This document shows positions 1 to 7,789 of a stretch of 20,906 bases of DNA, piece by piece. The position numbers and the translations under genes are program-made. The notes under the pieces were generated by a model. It made no database searches, had not been told where the DNA came from, and saw nothing but the letters and a program-made list of their open reading frames with translations. Origin of the DNA: Chara braunii. Taxonomy: Eukaryota; Streptophyta; Charophyceae; Charales; Characeae. The stretch is taken from assembly GCA_003427395.1 (NCBI GenBank), contig BFEA01000261.1:762684-783589 (forward strand), written 5' to 3'. Position 1 is the stretch's first letter. Every line of letters starts with the position of its first letter.

Positions 1-500
1 GAGCTTTCATCGGATCACCCGCCGGCTAGCCATTACCGGATTTCCGACGGGTTCCTTCTTCTTCACACGAGAGGAACGGACTTGTTAGTTGTGCCCCAAG
101 ATCGTATCTTACGGACTCGTCTTCTCGGCGAATTCCACGATGCACGACTTTCGGCACACCTTGGCGTGAACCGCACACTCGCACGCCTCCGCCAGCGTTT
201 TGGCCCGACGTTCTTCACGACGTCACAAGGTGCATTGAGTCATGTGCAGTTTGCCACCGTAACAAGGGTCGATCTCGAGTCCCCTTCGGCGAACTGAAAC
301 CGTTACCGATCCCTCGGGCACCACGCCTCTCCATTGCTATGGACGTGACAGGCCCGTTTCCCCGCGATCGCCACGGCCATGACGGCATTCTCACGGTCGT
401 TGACCGTTTGAGTAAGTATGCTCGTTTTCTTCCTTGCAAGTATCATGCTGCAGCGCCTGAGCTCGCACGACTCTTGCACACCGGTTGGATTACCAACTAA
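1..500 (+). pseudogene. Ty3/gypsy integrase fragment (zinc-binding domain plus start of catalytic core)
   Basis: This is a piece of a Ty3/gypsy Pol polyprotein: the H2C2 zinc-binding region of integrase and the beginning of the RNase H-like DDE core. Frame 1 reads from base 1 to about 230 and includes the typical HLGVNRTLARLRQRF stretch with its two His residues. A frameshift between about 215 and 234 moves the coding into frame 3, where the Cys pair (CAVC, 243-254) and the core start MDVTGPFPRD follow. The first catalytic Asp is codon 342-344, and the frame then runs through VDRLSKYARFLPCKYHAA to a TAA at 498-500. The second Asp and the Glu of the DDE triad are absent because the match stops near base 500. 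Sequence detail differs from the integrase at 9.7-10.9 kb, so this is another retrotransposon lineage. The upstream part lies outside the window. Confident as a remnant; it cannot be functional. Confidence 0.9.
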
Positions 501-689
501 GGCAGTCCTTGCTGAATTTGTCTATGATGTCCTGCTTCTTGGTGTAGTTGTCCTTAATGCGCTTGGCTGTTTTGTGCCAGTCTGCTTGGTATTCGATCCA
601 CAAGAGTTGGGTGACACTCTCCCATTCCTCTGCCATCGGTATGGTTCGGGCATCGTTAGTCTCCTTACATTGTATCCTTACATTGTGCC
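493..689 (-). pseudogene. Uncharacterised coding-like fragment, opposite strand
   Basis: On the minus strand an open frame of 65 codons runs from just after an in-frame TGA (690-692) to a TAA at 490-492. Its composition looks protein-like rather than random: it is rich in charged and aromatic residues, with segments such as MAEEWESVTQLLWIEYQAD and KDNYTKKQDIIDKFSKDC that suggest helices. I do not recognise the family; a fragment of a Gag-like or transposon protein is possible. It begins almost exactly where the integrase fragment ends, so the two pieces probably meet at an insertion or recombination junction near 495. There is no start codon context, no poly(A) signal and no intact 5' end, so it is treated as a remnant. 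Confidence 0.4.
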
Positions 690-1210
690 ATCACGTGAAC
701 GGGCGTAGCCTGCGGAAGAGTGTCTTCTGTCATTTCTCTTGGAGCGTTGGCTGTGTCAAGCCTGTGAGGCGAGTGCGCGGGTTGTGCGGCAGCGGCATGT
801 TGGTGACTGATAACCACAGTGTTGCTACTCTTGCCCACACTGCTGCACATTTGGGCAATACAGGAGGCAATGAGCTAGGTCCTCCGCGGGGGGGCATGGT
901 AGTAGATGAGCCATTGCATGCTTCTGATACGGGGGTTTCTGAGATCGACGTTTGGTTTGGAAACATTGCTTTTTTTCAGCGGTCTGATGTTAATGAAAGA
1001 CCAAAAATTCGGTGTTTTTCGGCGCACCACCACAAGCAATGTCATCGAAAATTTAGCGAACAAACAATGCAGGCTCATAATACAAACATTAAAAAAAACA
1101 AGAAGGCAAAAAAACATGAAAAACAAACAAACTAAAAAGCACTATAAAACTCTATTCGGAGTAGCTTTCGGAGTTCGACAATTTCGGATTGCCAGCAACA
1201 GGATCTTTCT
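690..1210. other. Unassigned stretch ending in an A-rich tract
   Basis: No domain could be recognised in any frame. The plus-strand frame 548-1135 is open but compositionally ordinary and changes character across the A-rich end. Bases 1080-1140 are strongly A-rich with short interruptions, as at the 3' end of a plus-strand retroposon, but no body or target duplication could be defined. Confidence 0.4.
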
Positions 1211-1272
1211 CTTTAAAAGAGAGACGGCCTTGCGATATCATCATTGAGCTGATTGGCCCCAGGTATTCACAA
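1211..1272 (-). repeat. Dispersed repeat family A, copy 1
   Basis: This is one of three copies in the window of a short repeat whose shared core, read on the plus strand, is a GCCTTG-GATAT block followed by GGCCCCAGGTA. The other copies are at 2990-3044 and 16572-16650. In the minus direction copies 2 and 3 end in A-rich DNA, which suggests the 3' tail of a non-LTR retroposon. In copy 1 the tail is replaced by CTCTTTAAAAGAG. Confidence 0.55.
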
Positions 1273-1380
1273 TTATATTATTCTGTTTATCTGATTGCAT
1301 CTGGATTCGAAATTGGGTCTGTATTTCAACAATTTGTGGATGTACCAAGTACTACCAACTGTTGGTATTTTTTTCGTTCA

Positions 1381-1408
1381 TGTAGAGCCAGATAGATACC
1401 TGGAGCCA
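1381..1408 (-). repeat. Short direct repeat, copy 1 (TGTAGAGCCA block)
   Basis: This TGTAGAGCCA block followed by ATACC-GG-GCC recurs at 1669-1697 with about five mismatches. Both copies sit next to homopolymer or T/A-rich DNA. On the minus strand both follow a B-box-like or degenerate tRNA-like segment, so they may be the shared 3' end of a small SINE. Confidence 0.4.
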
Positions 1409-1474
1409 ACGCATCGGAATCGAACTGGTGAGCTCAGCAATAACAGCCGGATGCCTTTGCCGCTGCAACCATGA
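1402..1474 (-). repeat. Degenerate tRNA-like segment (SINE head or tRNA pseudogene)
   Basis: The minus strand has a B-box-like AGTTCGATTCC preceded by an anticodon-arm-like CGGC-TGTTATT-GCTG, whose loop would carry a GTT (Asn) anticodon. The T stem is imperfect, no acceptor pairing is found and the D arm is short, so this is not a functional tRNA gene. Confidence 0.45.
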
Positions 1475-1668
1475 CCAGGTGTTCCGAGAAAAAATCCAGC
1501 CCACCCCAGCATGGTTGCAGCAACGACTTACACGTCAGCACTTGAAATGCAAGAGATCCTCCTCAATTGGCAGCCAGCCTCCACTCAGACACCACTGCGG
1601 CCCAGGTAACCTTCTTGATAGGTTGCTGCGCTCATAGCCTCATACACTGTTCACAAAAAAAATTGTCG

Positions 1669-1697
1669 ATGTAGAGCCAAATCAATACCCGGGGCCT
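1669..1697 (-). repeat. Short direct repeat, copy 2 (TGTAGAGCCA block)
   Basis: Second copy of the block at 1381-1408. Its right end overlaps the left arm of the inverted repeat 1691-1726 / 2349-2384. An A-run (1654-1661) lies just upstream. Confidence 0.4.
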
Positions 1698-1798
1698 GGA
1701 CCCACTAGCGAAGTATTCTACGACGTGTGACACAGTTTTATGTTTTTTTGGAAAATACAAAGTGATTTTTTATTTGCATGAATGGATCGTTTTCTGAT

Positions 1799-2059
1799 TT
1801 AAAATGAATTGAAATAGCACATAAAACTATGAAGAACAGCTGTGCACCCGAATTCATGGGTTGGTACGATCTCCTTCGCGTAAGTCTTCATAGTGATGTA
1901 CCGTGGCAATAAAATGTGTCCACGAACACATTCACGAGGATGAACAAGTAACGGGTATTGGGATACATTCCTCGCGATGTATCTCATGATGCCTGGAGCA
2001 GGCCATCCGACAGACTCAGAAGCGTTCCTGTCAGATGCACCACAATATTCGAATTTCAC
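1799..2059 (-). CDS. Hypothetical 86-residue open frame, no recognised family
   Basis: The frame runs from ATG (complement of 2057-2059) to a TAA at 1799-1801. It has a mixed composition with Trp, Pro and Cys residues (for example GWPAPGIMRYIARN and HILLPRYITMKTYAKE) rather than low-complexity sequence, which is why it is listed. No domain, signal peptide or membrane segment is evident. It sits inside the inverted-repeat-bounded segment. It may be chance or a transposon remnant. Confidence 0.15.
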   Translation of the reverse strand: MKFEYCGASDRNASESVGWPAPGIMRYIARNVSQYPLLVHPRECVRGHILLPRYITMKTYAKEIVPTHEFGCTAVLHSFMCYFNSF

Positions 2060-2084
2060 ATTTCAAGTTCTATTTCTCAGAGCC

Positions 2085-2215
2085 AAAAAAAAAAAAAAAC
2101 GAAGTCTGGAAATCAACCCCCCCCCTTCAGAGCCCATAAAATCCTGACTTCCCGCCCACGCAAAGCCACGAGCTATCATGTCCAAGTTAGTCGAACTTCG
2201 TTTTTTTTTTTTTTT
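2085..2215. repeat. Foldback with perfect 21-bp arms (A15CGAAGT / ACTTCGT15)
   Basis: The arms 2085-2105 and 2195-2215 are perfect reverse complements: an A15 run followed by CGAAGT, and ACTTCG followed by a T run. The 89-nt loop contains a C-rich run and no coding signal. The match extends beyond the homopolymers, so it is not just an A-run meeting a T-run. Confidence 0.6.
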
Positions 2216-2275
2216 TCGACGCATCTCATTGGACGGGAGGTGGGCATCTTTACAGTCCCCGCTCGGAAACTACCA

Positions 2276-2305
2276 GGCCGTCGAGATCCGATCTATTCGA
2301 CGGCC
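2276..2305. repeat. Hairpin, 9-bp perfect stem
   Basis: GGCCGTCGA at 2276-2284 pairs perfectly with TCGACGGCC at 2297-2305 around a 12-nt loop. No T-run follows and no gene ends here, so no terminator role is claimed. Confidence 0.5.
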
Positions 2306-2527
2306 GTACTGAGTCACTCGATGCCACACGTGATCGAAATCCTGAACGACGTGGTAGAATACCTTGCTAGTGGGTCCAGGCCCCCGGAGCCGTTAGCTAG
2401 AGACAGGATCTTGCTGCTGAAGGAGAAATCCAAAGCGTCAGGAAGGGAAGATTGCTTTTTTTAATTTAAAAAAAAAAGAACAAAAAGTTGGGGGTCTTCC
2501 ACTAAAAATAATGGTTTCCTGCTCTGA

Positions 2528-2584
2528 TGGCTCCTTTCCATTGGTGGGGAGCAAAACCTGCTGCTAACCGGGTCCAGCATCCCT
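2528..2584 (+). repeat. Inverted dispersed repeat family B, copy 1
   Basis: The block containing CATTGGTGGGGAGCA, then ACCTGCTG and CGGGTCCAGC, reappears on the opposite strand at 12415-12470. The two agree at most positions over about 50 bases. A shorter internal echo, GGGCCCAGCATTCCTGA at about 2621-2637, follows GGGTCCAGCATCCCTGA at 2571-2587. Confidence 0.6.
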
Positions 2585-2916
2585 GACATGGCTTTCACTA
2601 ACGGTTGTTGCTTGGATGTGGGCCCAGCATTCCTGAAAAGGTTCAAGAATCAAAATGTAAATCAGTTTCTCGGAACCTTTTTAAAAGCCATCAAAGATTA
2701 CCCTGCAAAAGAAGATCTTGCACAGGGTCCACACAAGCGGGAGTTTTGCTGGCGAGAGTCACACTAGGACTTTTCATGGATGTAGTTTATAAAAAATACC
2801 AGCCTGACCTGGATGTATCGTATGAGTACTCAGTCGCATACAATCGTTACCTTCGAGTTGAGTTAAATCAAAGGCTCATTCATAATTTATTAAACAAACA
2901 GAACAGGGAATCGTAA
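2528..2916 (+). pseudogene. Frameshifted coding-like segment of unknown family
   Basis: Frame 2 is open from 2528 to a TAG at 2765-2767, including segments such as GPAFLKRFKNQNVNQF and KAIKDYPAKEDLAQG. At about that point frame 1 takes over with equally protein-like sequence (MDVVYKKYQPDLDVSYEY, then YNRYLRVELNQRLIHNLL), ending at a TAA at 2914-2916. A single frameshift near 2755-2770 would join them into about 129 codons; an intron is less likely because no good splice sites are visible. I do not recognise the family. Its first 19 codons coincide with a repeat also present near 12.4 kb on the other strand, so a mobile-element or viral origin is plausible. Alternatively the openness is chance, since the minus strand here is also partly open. 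Confidence 0.35.
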
Positions 2917-2966
2917 CACATTCATTGTCGACAATGCCTTGGATTATGGAACCTCTGGTCATTATA

Positions 2967-3044
2967 CTTTTTTGTTTTTTTTGTTTTGTTTAAGGGTGGC
3001 AGCCTTGAGATATATCCACAGGTGACCGGCCCCAGGTAATTCCA
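2967..3044 (-). repeat. Dispersed repeat family A, copy 2, with T-rich (minus-strand A) tail
   Basis: On the plus strand a T-rich run (2967-2991) is followed by AAGGGTGGCAGCCTTGAGAT and then CCGGCCCCAGGTAATTCC. On the minus strand this is a body followed by an A-rich tail, the layout expected of a retroposon 3' end. The 5' end of the unit is not defined. Confidence 0.6.
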
Positions 3045-3124
3045 GATTATTACGGAAGTTATTGTGGGTTATATGTCATGATTGTTGGTTACCGAGCTTC
3101 CCTAATGACAGTTGTGTTGAGAGC

Positions 3125-3293
3125 TTAAACCACCAGTATCTTTCCCGGCTATTTTTTCAGAGGCGCGCCGGGTAACGCGCTGGCCTGAAACGGAAGGGCG
3201 GCGGCCGATAAATCGAATTGGCGCCCAGTCTTGATTTTCGGGCCGGCGCGCAGTGCCCGCGGTCGGCATATGGGAATGGTACTGGTGGTTTAA
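3125..3293. mobile_element. 169-bp MITE-like element with TTAAACCACC termini
   Basis: The terminal inverted repeats 3125-3146 and 3272-3293 match at 20 of 22 positions; both outer ends read TTAA and both contain TTAAACCACCAGTA. The core is unusually GC-rich (several GGCGCGC-type strings), unlike the AT-rich surroundings, and has no coding potential. The left end plus adjoining CTTTC-GCTATTTT-TCAGAG is also found at 19466-19502. The TTAA ends could be part of the TIR or a TTAA target duplication as made by piggyBac-type elements; the sequence does not decide. Confidence 0.65.
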
Positions 3294-3300
3294 ACTTTAA

Positions 3301-3528
3301 GCCTCTTGAAATATCGAGCCCTTGAAATTGCGGGTCTCAACCCACATAGGCATGGATGTCAGTTACGATAATTCTGACAAAGAATTCAACCTGACAATTC
3401 TTTTCTTGGGTGTGTCCTATCAAGCCATGTCCGTTATGATAATTTTGACTTGGAGAAGAATGGGCCTCGCTCCACTACTCTTGAACCTTGAGAAATCAAG
3501 AGGTCATCACCGCTGCACTAACTCTTGA
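3301..3528 (+). repeat. Host repeat left of the retrotransposon, with internal duplication
   Basis: Two sub-copies of an ATGTC-GTTA-GATAATT-TGAC block lie at 3356-3394 and 3428-3460. The second is followed by GGGCCTCGCTCCACTACTC and continues to CTAACTCTTGA at 3528. The second sub-copy and its continuation recur to the right of the 3' LTR at 11978-12092. No coding potential was recognised. Confidence 0.75.
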
Positions 3529-3557
3529 CAGGCCAAAGGGCCCCATTTTGCATATGT

Positions 3558-3580
3558 GCCCGCCCTGAGTGAAGGCGGGC
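3558..3580 (+). promoter_or_regulatory. Conserved LTR hairpin GCCCGCC-loop-GGCGGGC
   Basis: A perfect 7-bp stem with a 9-nt loop lies near the LTR 5' end. The same stem is present at 11018-11040 in the 3' LTR, and on the opposite strand at 18295-18317 in the diverged LTR. Preservation of the stem across a divergent relative suggests a structural or protein-binding role; this is inference. Confidence 0.5.
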
Positions 3581-3877
3581 CTGATAAAATCACGAGAGGC
3601 CAATTGTTGTCAATTTCGCATTTGGGGTTCAGGTAGTTGCGTCGCGTCAGTTGGTTGAAGGAACCCAGGCCACGGCCAGCGACACTTTGTTTTGGCCCTC
3701 TAGGCCTTTCTTGGAGGCAGGCCCTGGGCCGCATTCTGCAGTAGTATACACGACAGGCAGTTGGGAGGCATAATCAAACGGGGCCCAGGGCGGTAGCAGG
3801 AAAGGCCCAGCTACGCAGGGCCTACCGGAAGCTTCTGGGCACAGGCCCAGCCCAGCCAGGCAGCACATCAGGCCAGA

Positions 3878-3898
3878 CACTTTCCATATAGGAAAGTG
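3878..3898. promoter_or_regulatory. LTR palindrome CACTTTCC-ATATA-GGAAAGTG
   Basis: Perfect 8-base arms flank ATATA. It is unchanged in the 3' LTR (11337-11357) even though neighbouring bases differ. It may be a dimeric transcription-factor site or contain a TATA-like core for U3; the role is not proven. Confidence 0.45.
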
Positions 3899-4136
3899 CC
3901 CACTGCATGGCCAAGCATTTGGGCACCCGCCAGTCTTGCGACAGTGCTGCTTGAGCCTGCGCTCGTGTGCTGTGCGCTGCGGCTGGGCAAGGTGTTCGCG
4001 CACGTGCGGTCGTGTAAGCAGGGCGCTGCTGTGGGCAGCGCCATAGCCTATCTTCCATAGCTGGCTGGGCTTCGATGTGCAGCAAGATGATAGTGGTGGT
4101 CTTCATGCATGAGGGAGAAGACGTGGGTGATAGACA

Positions 4137-4140
<4 letters not shown>

Positions 4141-4216
<76 letters not shown>
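4141..4216 (+). repeat. (AG)38 microsatellite in the 5' LTR
   Basis: This is an uninterrupted run of 38 AG units. The equivalent site in the 3' LTR (11601-11616) has only 8 GA units, so the array changed length after insertion. Purine-only tracts of this type can bind GAGA-type factors or form triplex DNA. Confidence 0.97.
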
Positions 4217-4220
<4 letters not shown>

Positions 4221-4574
4221 GAAAGATGACGTGAGGACACATACCTGGCCTTGGCGATAGTCTGCAAGAGGTGACATCTTCATGTACTTCGGTGGCTGCT
4301 GATGTCAACAGTTGCATTGTCAATTCGTAGGCTGGAAGTAGCTGTGGGATAGTAGTCTGGGCGCTGAGCGCCAAGTAGGGGGAAGGGCTCTGGATACGTA
4401 TGTAGGTGATGGCGAGAATAAGCTCTCATTGACACTCGGATTAGTGTTTCGGTTCTCCATTGGTATAATATTGGTGACATTCTGCTTTTTGGACAGTGTG
4501 GAACTTTCTGGCTCTCAATGTGATTGTGCAATCTGGATTCTGTCATTTCGCCTTCGCTCCTTTTCCTTGCAATT

Positions 4575-4586
4575 TGGTATCAGAGC
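4575..4586 (+). other. Primer-binding site complementary to initiator tRNA-Met
   Basis: TGGTATCAGAGC starts three bases after the LTR end and matches the complement of the 3' end of plant initiator tRNA-Met, the usual minus-strand primer of Ty3/gypsy and Ty1/copia elements in plants. Its place right after the CA end fixes the 3' boundary of the 5' LTR. Confidence 0.92.
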
Positions 4587-5839
4587 TGGTTCTAACTACA
4601 GTTGCTGGTTCCTTGCAATAGCAGTTCAGTGCTTCGCATGTGATGGTGGGGGTGATAACGCTTGGGCGTTGAACGAGCGGCGGCCCAGGGTCGTGTGGGT
4701 GCGTCAGGAAGGCTATGTGGTGACGTTGGGATGTACGCTGGATGATGAGAACTCGCTGATGTGGCATATAAGCCGAGGTGGAACTGCATTTCGCTGTTTG
4801 TGTGCCGAGGCAAAGACTGGTCATCATAAATGCACATCAGGTTGCTGGTGAGAAATCTGTGGTTGGGGGCAGCATTATGAGGTATGTTGCTCTCATCCTT
4901 ATCTACCCTCTTCATTGCTTCTTACCGTGAGGAAGTGAGTTATGTCTTGAGAGTCCTCTTGATGTGAGGTGTTGCGAGCGCTCAACCTTGAGGGTCGACA
5001 TTCTTCCTGGGCAGCGAAGCCTCTGAAGGGCCCTGGATGAAGCACTCAGGTCACGGTCACCATGCCAACCTGCTGGGATTAGTACATGCATGTTGTGCCG
5101 CAAGTCCTTGGTTCTGCTTGCTGTGCTGATAGAGGTCATGCTGGGCATGCCAGCCCTATAAGAGATGCACACCAGACCGTCTATAAATATTTCTGGCGGG
5201 TTCCAGTTGAACCCTGGCTGTTATTGTCGTCCTATCTGCGACGTTAAATAATTCTTGAGGACCTTAGGGGCTGTCCTGAAACTGCCTCTTGATCGGCTAG
5301 ATCAACCGGAAGTAAGGCTCGCTGCATGCTAGGATAAATAAGATGCAGGGCTGGCAGGCTTAGCATAGACTTGGGGCACAGGGGTGGGCCGGATTGCACA
5401 TGTTTAGACAAGCTGCTCAACCAGATGCTCAGGACGTCGACATAAGTGACTACTCAAGAGGGATACAGGGGGAGGGAAGATTCCGGCAATTGTTCACCTC
5501 TGGACTAGTTTGATGAATTATCATCCAACATGCATCTCCACATGTGATTTATTATTATTATTTTAATTATTTAGTTGTATGGACTTGGTTGGCAACTAAC
5601 AGACCGATGCAGATATCATAGTATATTCCCTGCTGCATTGCATTCTGTTTTAGAATAATCTAAAAATTTAAAAATAGAAATAGAATTACCTTTCAGGATC
5701 TAAAATTGGTTGTTGGTTACCACTTGACTACTTTCGTCGAGGCTGACCGAAATTAGTTGTTTGTTATTACTCGGTTGCGTGTCATGTTGAGGTAGGATTC
5801 AGTGTGGATTCTAGTTTGGATCACACATCGTTCTAGCTC
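4587..5839 (+). other. Retrotransposon leader (untranslated) region
   Basis: About 1.25 kb separates the PBS from the first gag-like ATG. No frame shows recognisable protein; longer open frames here are shared by both strands and lack domains. The right half becomes AT-rich (around 5545-5575 and 5640-5690). A TATAAATAT string lies at 5182-5190. A leader this long should include the packaging signal, which cannot be identified by eye. Confidence 0.7.
5182..5190 (+). promoter_or_regulatory. TATA-like string inside the leader
   Basis: TATAAATAT lies about 600 bases downstream of the LTR and 650 bases before gag. It is a good plant-type TATA box by sequence, but no initiator or supporting elements are evident and AT-rich chance matches are common. 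Confidence 0.2.
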
Positions 5840-7777
5840 ATGAGTGAAGAAGGAAGCAATGAGGAGGAGGAATGATTAGTGGAGGATCTTAGAGTTACTC
5901 GCAGAACTGCACTCAGTCGACCGATCACTTTCCTACAGTTAGAGCAAGGAGAGGAAAGGAGGTTGCAGAGGGAAGCCAGAGAGAGGACGACATCGCTGAA
6001 AAGACGCTAGCAGTAGCACGAGAAGCGGACGCCAAAGTCCACGCGGAGGCAGCAATGGCTACCGCGTCTACCATGTCACAGACCTCATCTCAGGCCTCTT
6101 CATCAGGTGTCAGTCAGAGTGGCCCCCAAGTAACCATTAGTCGGTCTGTTGGTCTACAAGTCAGCCAGCAGCCTCAACTCACGCCAGAAAATTATGAGAT
6201 CCTACATGCGGAGGCTCTTCATGATGAGTTACAGCAGCAGTTGAGGGATGTAGAAGAGAGAAGAAACAGGGCTAGAATGAGAAAAGCCAGGCTAGGAGCA
6301 AGGAGGCAGGAGTTAGGAGAATTAGAGTCACTAGATGAGTCAACACTAGATCTTGCGGTCAGGTCACAGCGACGCTCACTGCTTTGCGTGTCTGAAGCAC
6401 AGGTGGTGCAGCAGGAGTTGTTGGTCGACCTAGTGGCCGGTCATAACCGTATTCTGGCAGCACTGCAGGCTCCTCACCTTGTGATGAGACATCCGCAATA
6501 CTCTGTAGCTCCCCCTACGGTTGCGGGTCCCTCAGTGACGTCGTCATCGGTAGGGCCCTCTTTCTCTCCTATGTTTGGTATGCCTCCCTCGAGTCGTATA
6601 GCAGCAGCTAGTGGTCAGGTCCTTAGGACTTCTCCCCTTCCAACAATGATGGTTGCAGCTACAGTCCAGCCGTCAGAACAGCCTCAGGTTAGCGTGAAGC
6701 AACGTGTTCCAGTGGTTACGCAGCCACTGTAGCAAACACCTGGGGCAATCCAACCCATGCAGTGAATGCTCAAGGTCCCCTTGCTGAGTCCTAAACCCTT
6801 CTTTAGCAACAAGAAGAAGGAAGAGGATATGGGCACCTGGGTGAGGACTGTGCCAACATATGTGAGGCACAAGCTCACAAGGTCAGAGCAGAAAGTTATA
6901 GTCGTTGCATCCTTTTTGGAAGGCTTTGCAGCGCGAAGGTTAAATGGTCTGGTGTAGCAACAAGGCTATGGTTAGAACTTCGATACCTGGGCCCAGGCCC
7001 GGACATTGGAAGACTTCGTACGAACTGTGTACAATAGGTGGCCTGACCCTCAAGGGGCTCTAAAGGCCACTGACTCACTAGCTAGTCTTGGTTCAAAACG
7101 GTACCGGACAGTTCGTGAGGTCACAAACGCTGTAAAACTTTTGATCGTAGTACCTGGCGTGCGCCATGACTCTCAGGTACTCCTCACAACTTATCTGCGA
7201 TGTCTGCCCACAGATGTCAATAACAAGTTGGTGGATGAGGCCACCATCGATGTCCATAACTTCGTTACTTTCAGCAAGAAGGCCTTGGATATAGAGGTCA
7301 AACTTGGGACCGCACAACAGGGACCAATAGACGGTAGGAATAAGAAACTTCCCCAAGATTGGAAGAGGAAAGGCAGTCTCATGTTTGTTGACCATGATGG
7401 TCAGACAACAAAGATTGATGACTTCCCTGACAGAGCAGGATGGGGCTAGTGAGACTTCGGATGAGGGAGTCGTGGCGCCTACTTAGGAAAAGGATAAGGG
7501 GACCGGGAAACAAAAGGTAGGTCGGTCTAAGGGTCAAGGCGACCAAGGGACACCAGTATGGGTGCGACTTGGTTTAGACTACGAGGTGTGGAGGGACCGA
7601 GTTGCCAGGAGCACGTGTCTCAACTTTGGCAACTTTGGCCATACGTCGAGAACATGCAAAAGCAAAAAGGTCACAGCGAAGGTAACCTCACCGTCGGTGA
7701 TTGGTTTGCCTTCGCACCCTATTGGTGCATCTGCGAGCTCTTCACAGGGAAACACCTCAGGTCAGTAGGAGTTTTAG
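5840..7777 (+). pseudogene. gag: gag: capsid and nucleocapsid, broken
   Basis: Gag packages the element RNA into particles. The start chosen is the ATG at 5840 (frame 2), which opens an acidic N terminus (MSEEGSNEEEE) before a TGA at 5873-5875. A frameshift around 5980-5998 leads to frame 1, where a Ser/Gln-rich segment and a likely coiled coil (6190-6340, ELQQQLRDVEERRNRARM) follow. The capsid region is at about 6830-7330 (TWVRTVPTYVRHKL, LEGFAARRL, then YNRWPDPQGA). A shift near 7440 returns to frame 2 for the nucleocapsid zinc knuckle at 7616-7657, CLNFGNFGHTSRTC, in which the second Cys is Phe, so zinc binding should fail. In-frame stops are TAG at 6730, 6955, 6973, 7484, 7766 and 7775, and TGA at 5873 and 6763. 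Assignment to Gag rests on position, the coiled coil and the knuckle. Confidence 0.85.
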
Positions 7778-7789
7778 CCGCTCTTACCT

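Larger units (their letters stand above)
1691..2384. mobile_element. 694-bp segment bounded by 36-bp inverted repeats
   Basis: The arms 1691-1726 and 2349-2384 are reverse complements at 33 of 36 positions; both contain GGGGCCTGGACCCACTAGC. This could be a non-autonomous TIR element, or two copies of a SINE inserted in opposite orientations. Between the arms lie an open minus-strand frame (1799-2059), an A-run/T-run foldback (2085-2215) and a hairpin (2276-2305). No target-site duplication was found, so the element boundaries are tentative. Confidence 0.4.
3529..4571 (+). repeat. 5' LTR (left-truncated by 21 bp)
   Basis: This aligns end to end with 10989-11971 and ends TTGCA like the 3' LTR. 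Removing the 60 extra bases of its longer AG run leaves 983 bases, equal to the 3' LTR minus its first 21. The start TGTGAGGATTTGGCTCCTTGG seen in the 3' copy is missing; host sequence ending CTCTTGA is joined directly to CAGGCC. Being the transcribed side, it should carry promoter and start site, but no clear TATA box conserved in both LTRs was found. Confidence 0.93.

Noticed and set aside
4048-4374. Long open frames over the AG array in both strands of the LTR
   Set aside because: They are Ser-Leu or Arg-Glu strings forced by the dinucleotide repeat, with no domain on either side.
4587-5839. Extra gene in the retrotransposon leader
   Set aside because: No frame longer than about 140 codons, no recognisable motif, and the overlapping minus-strand frames are equally open.
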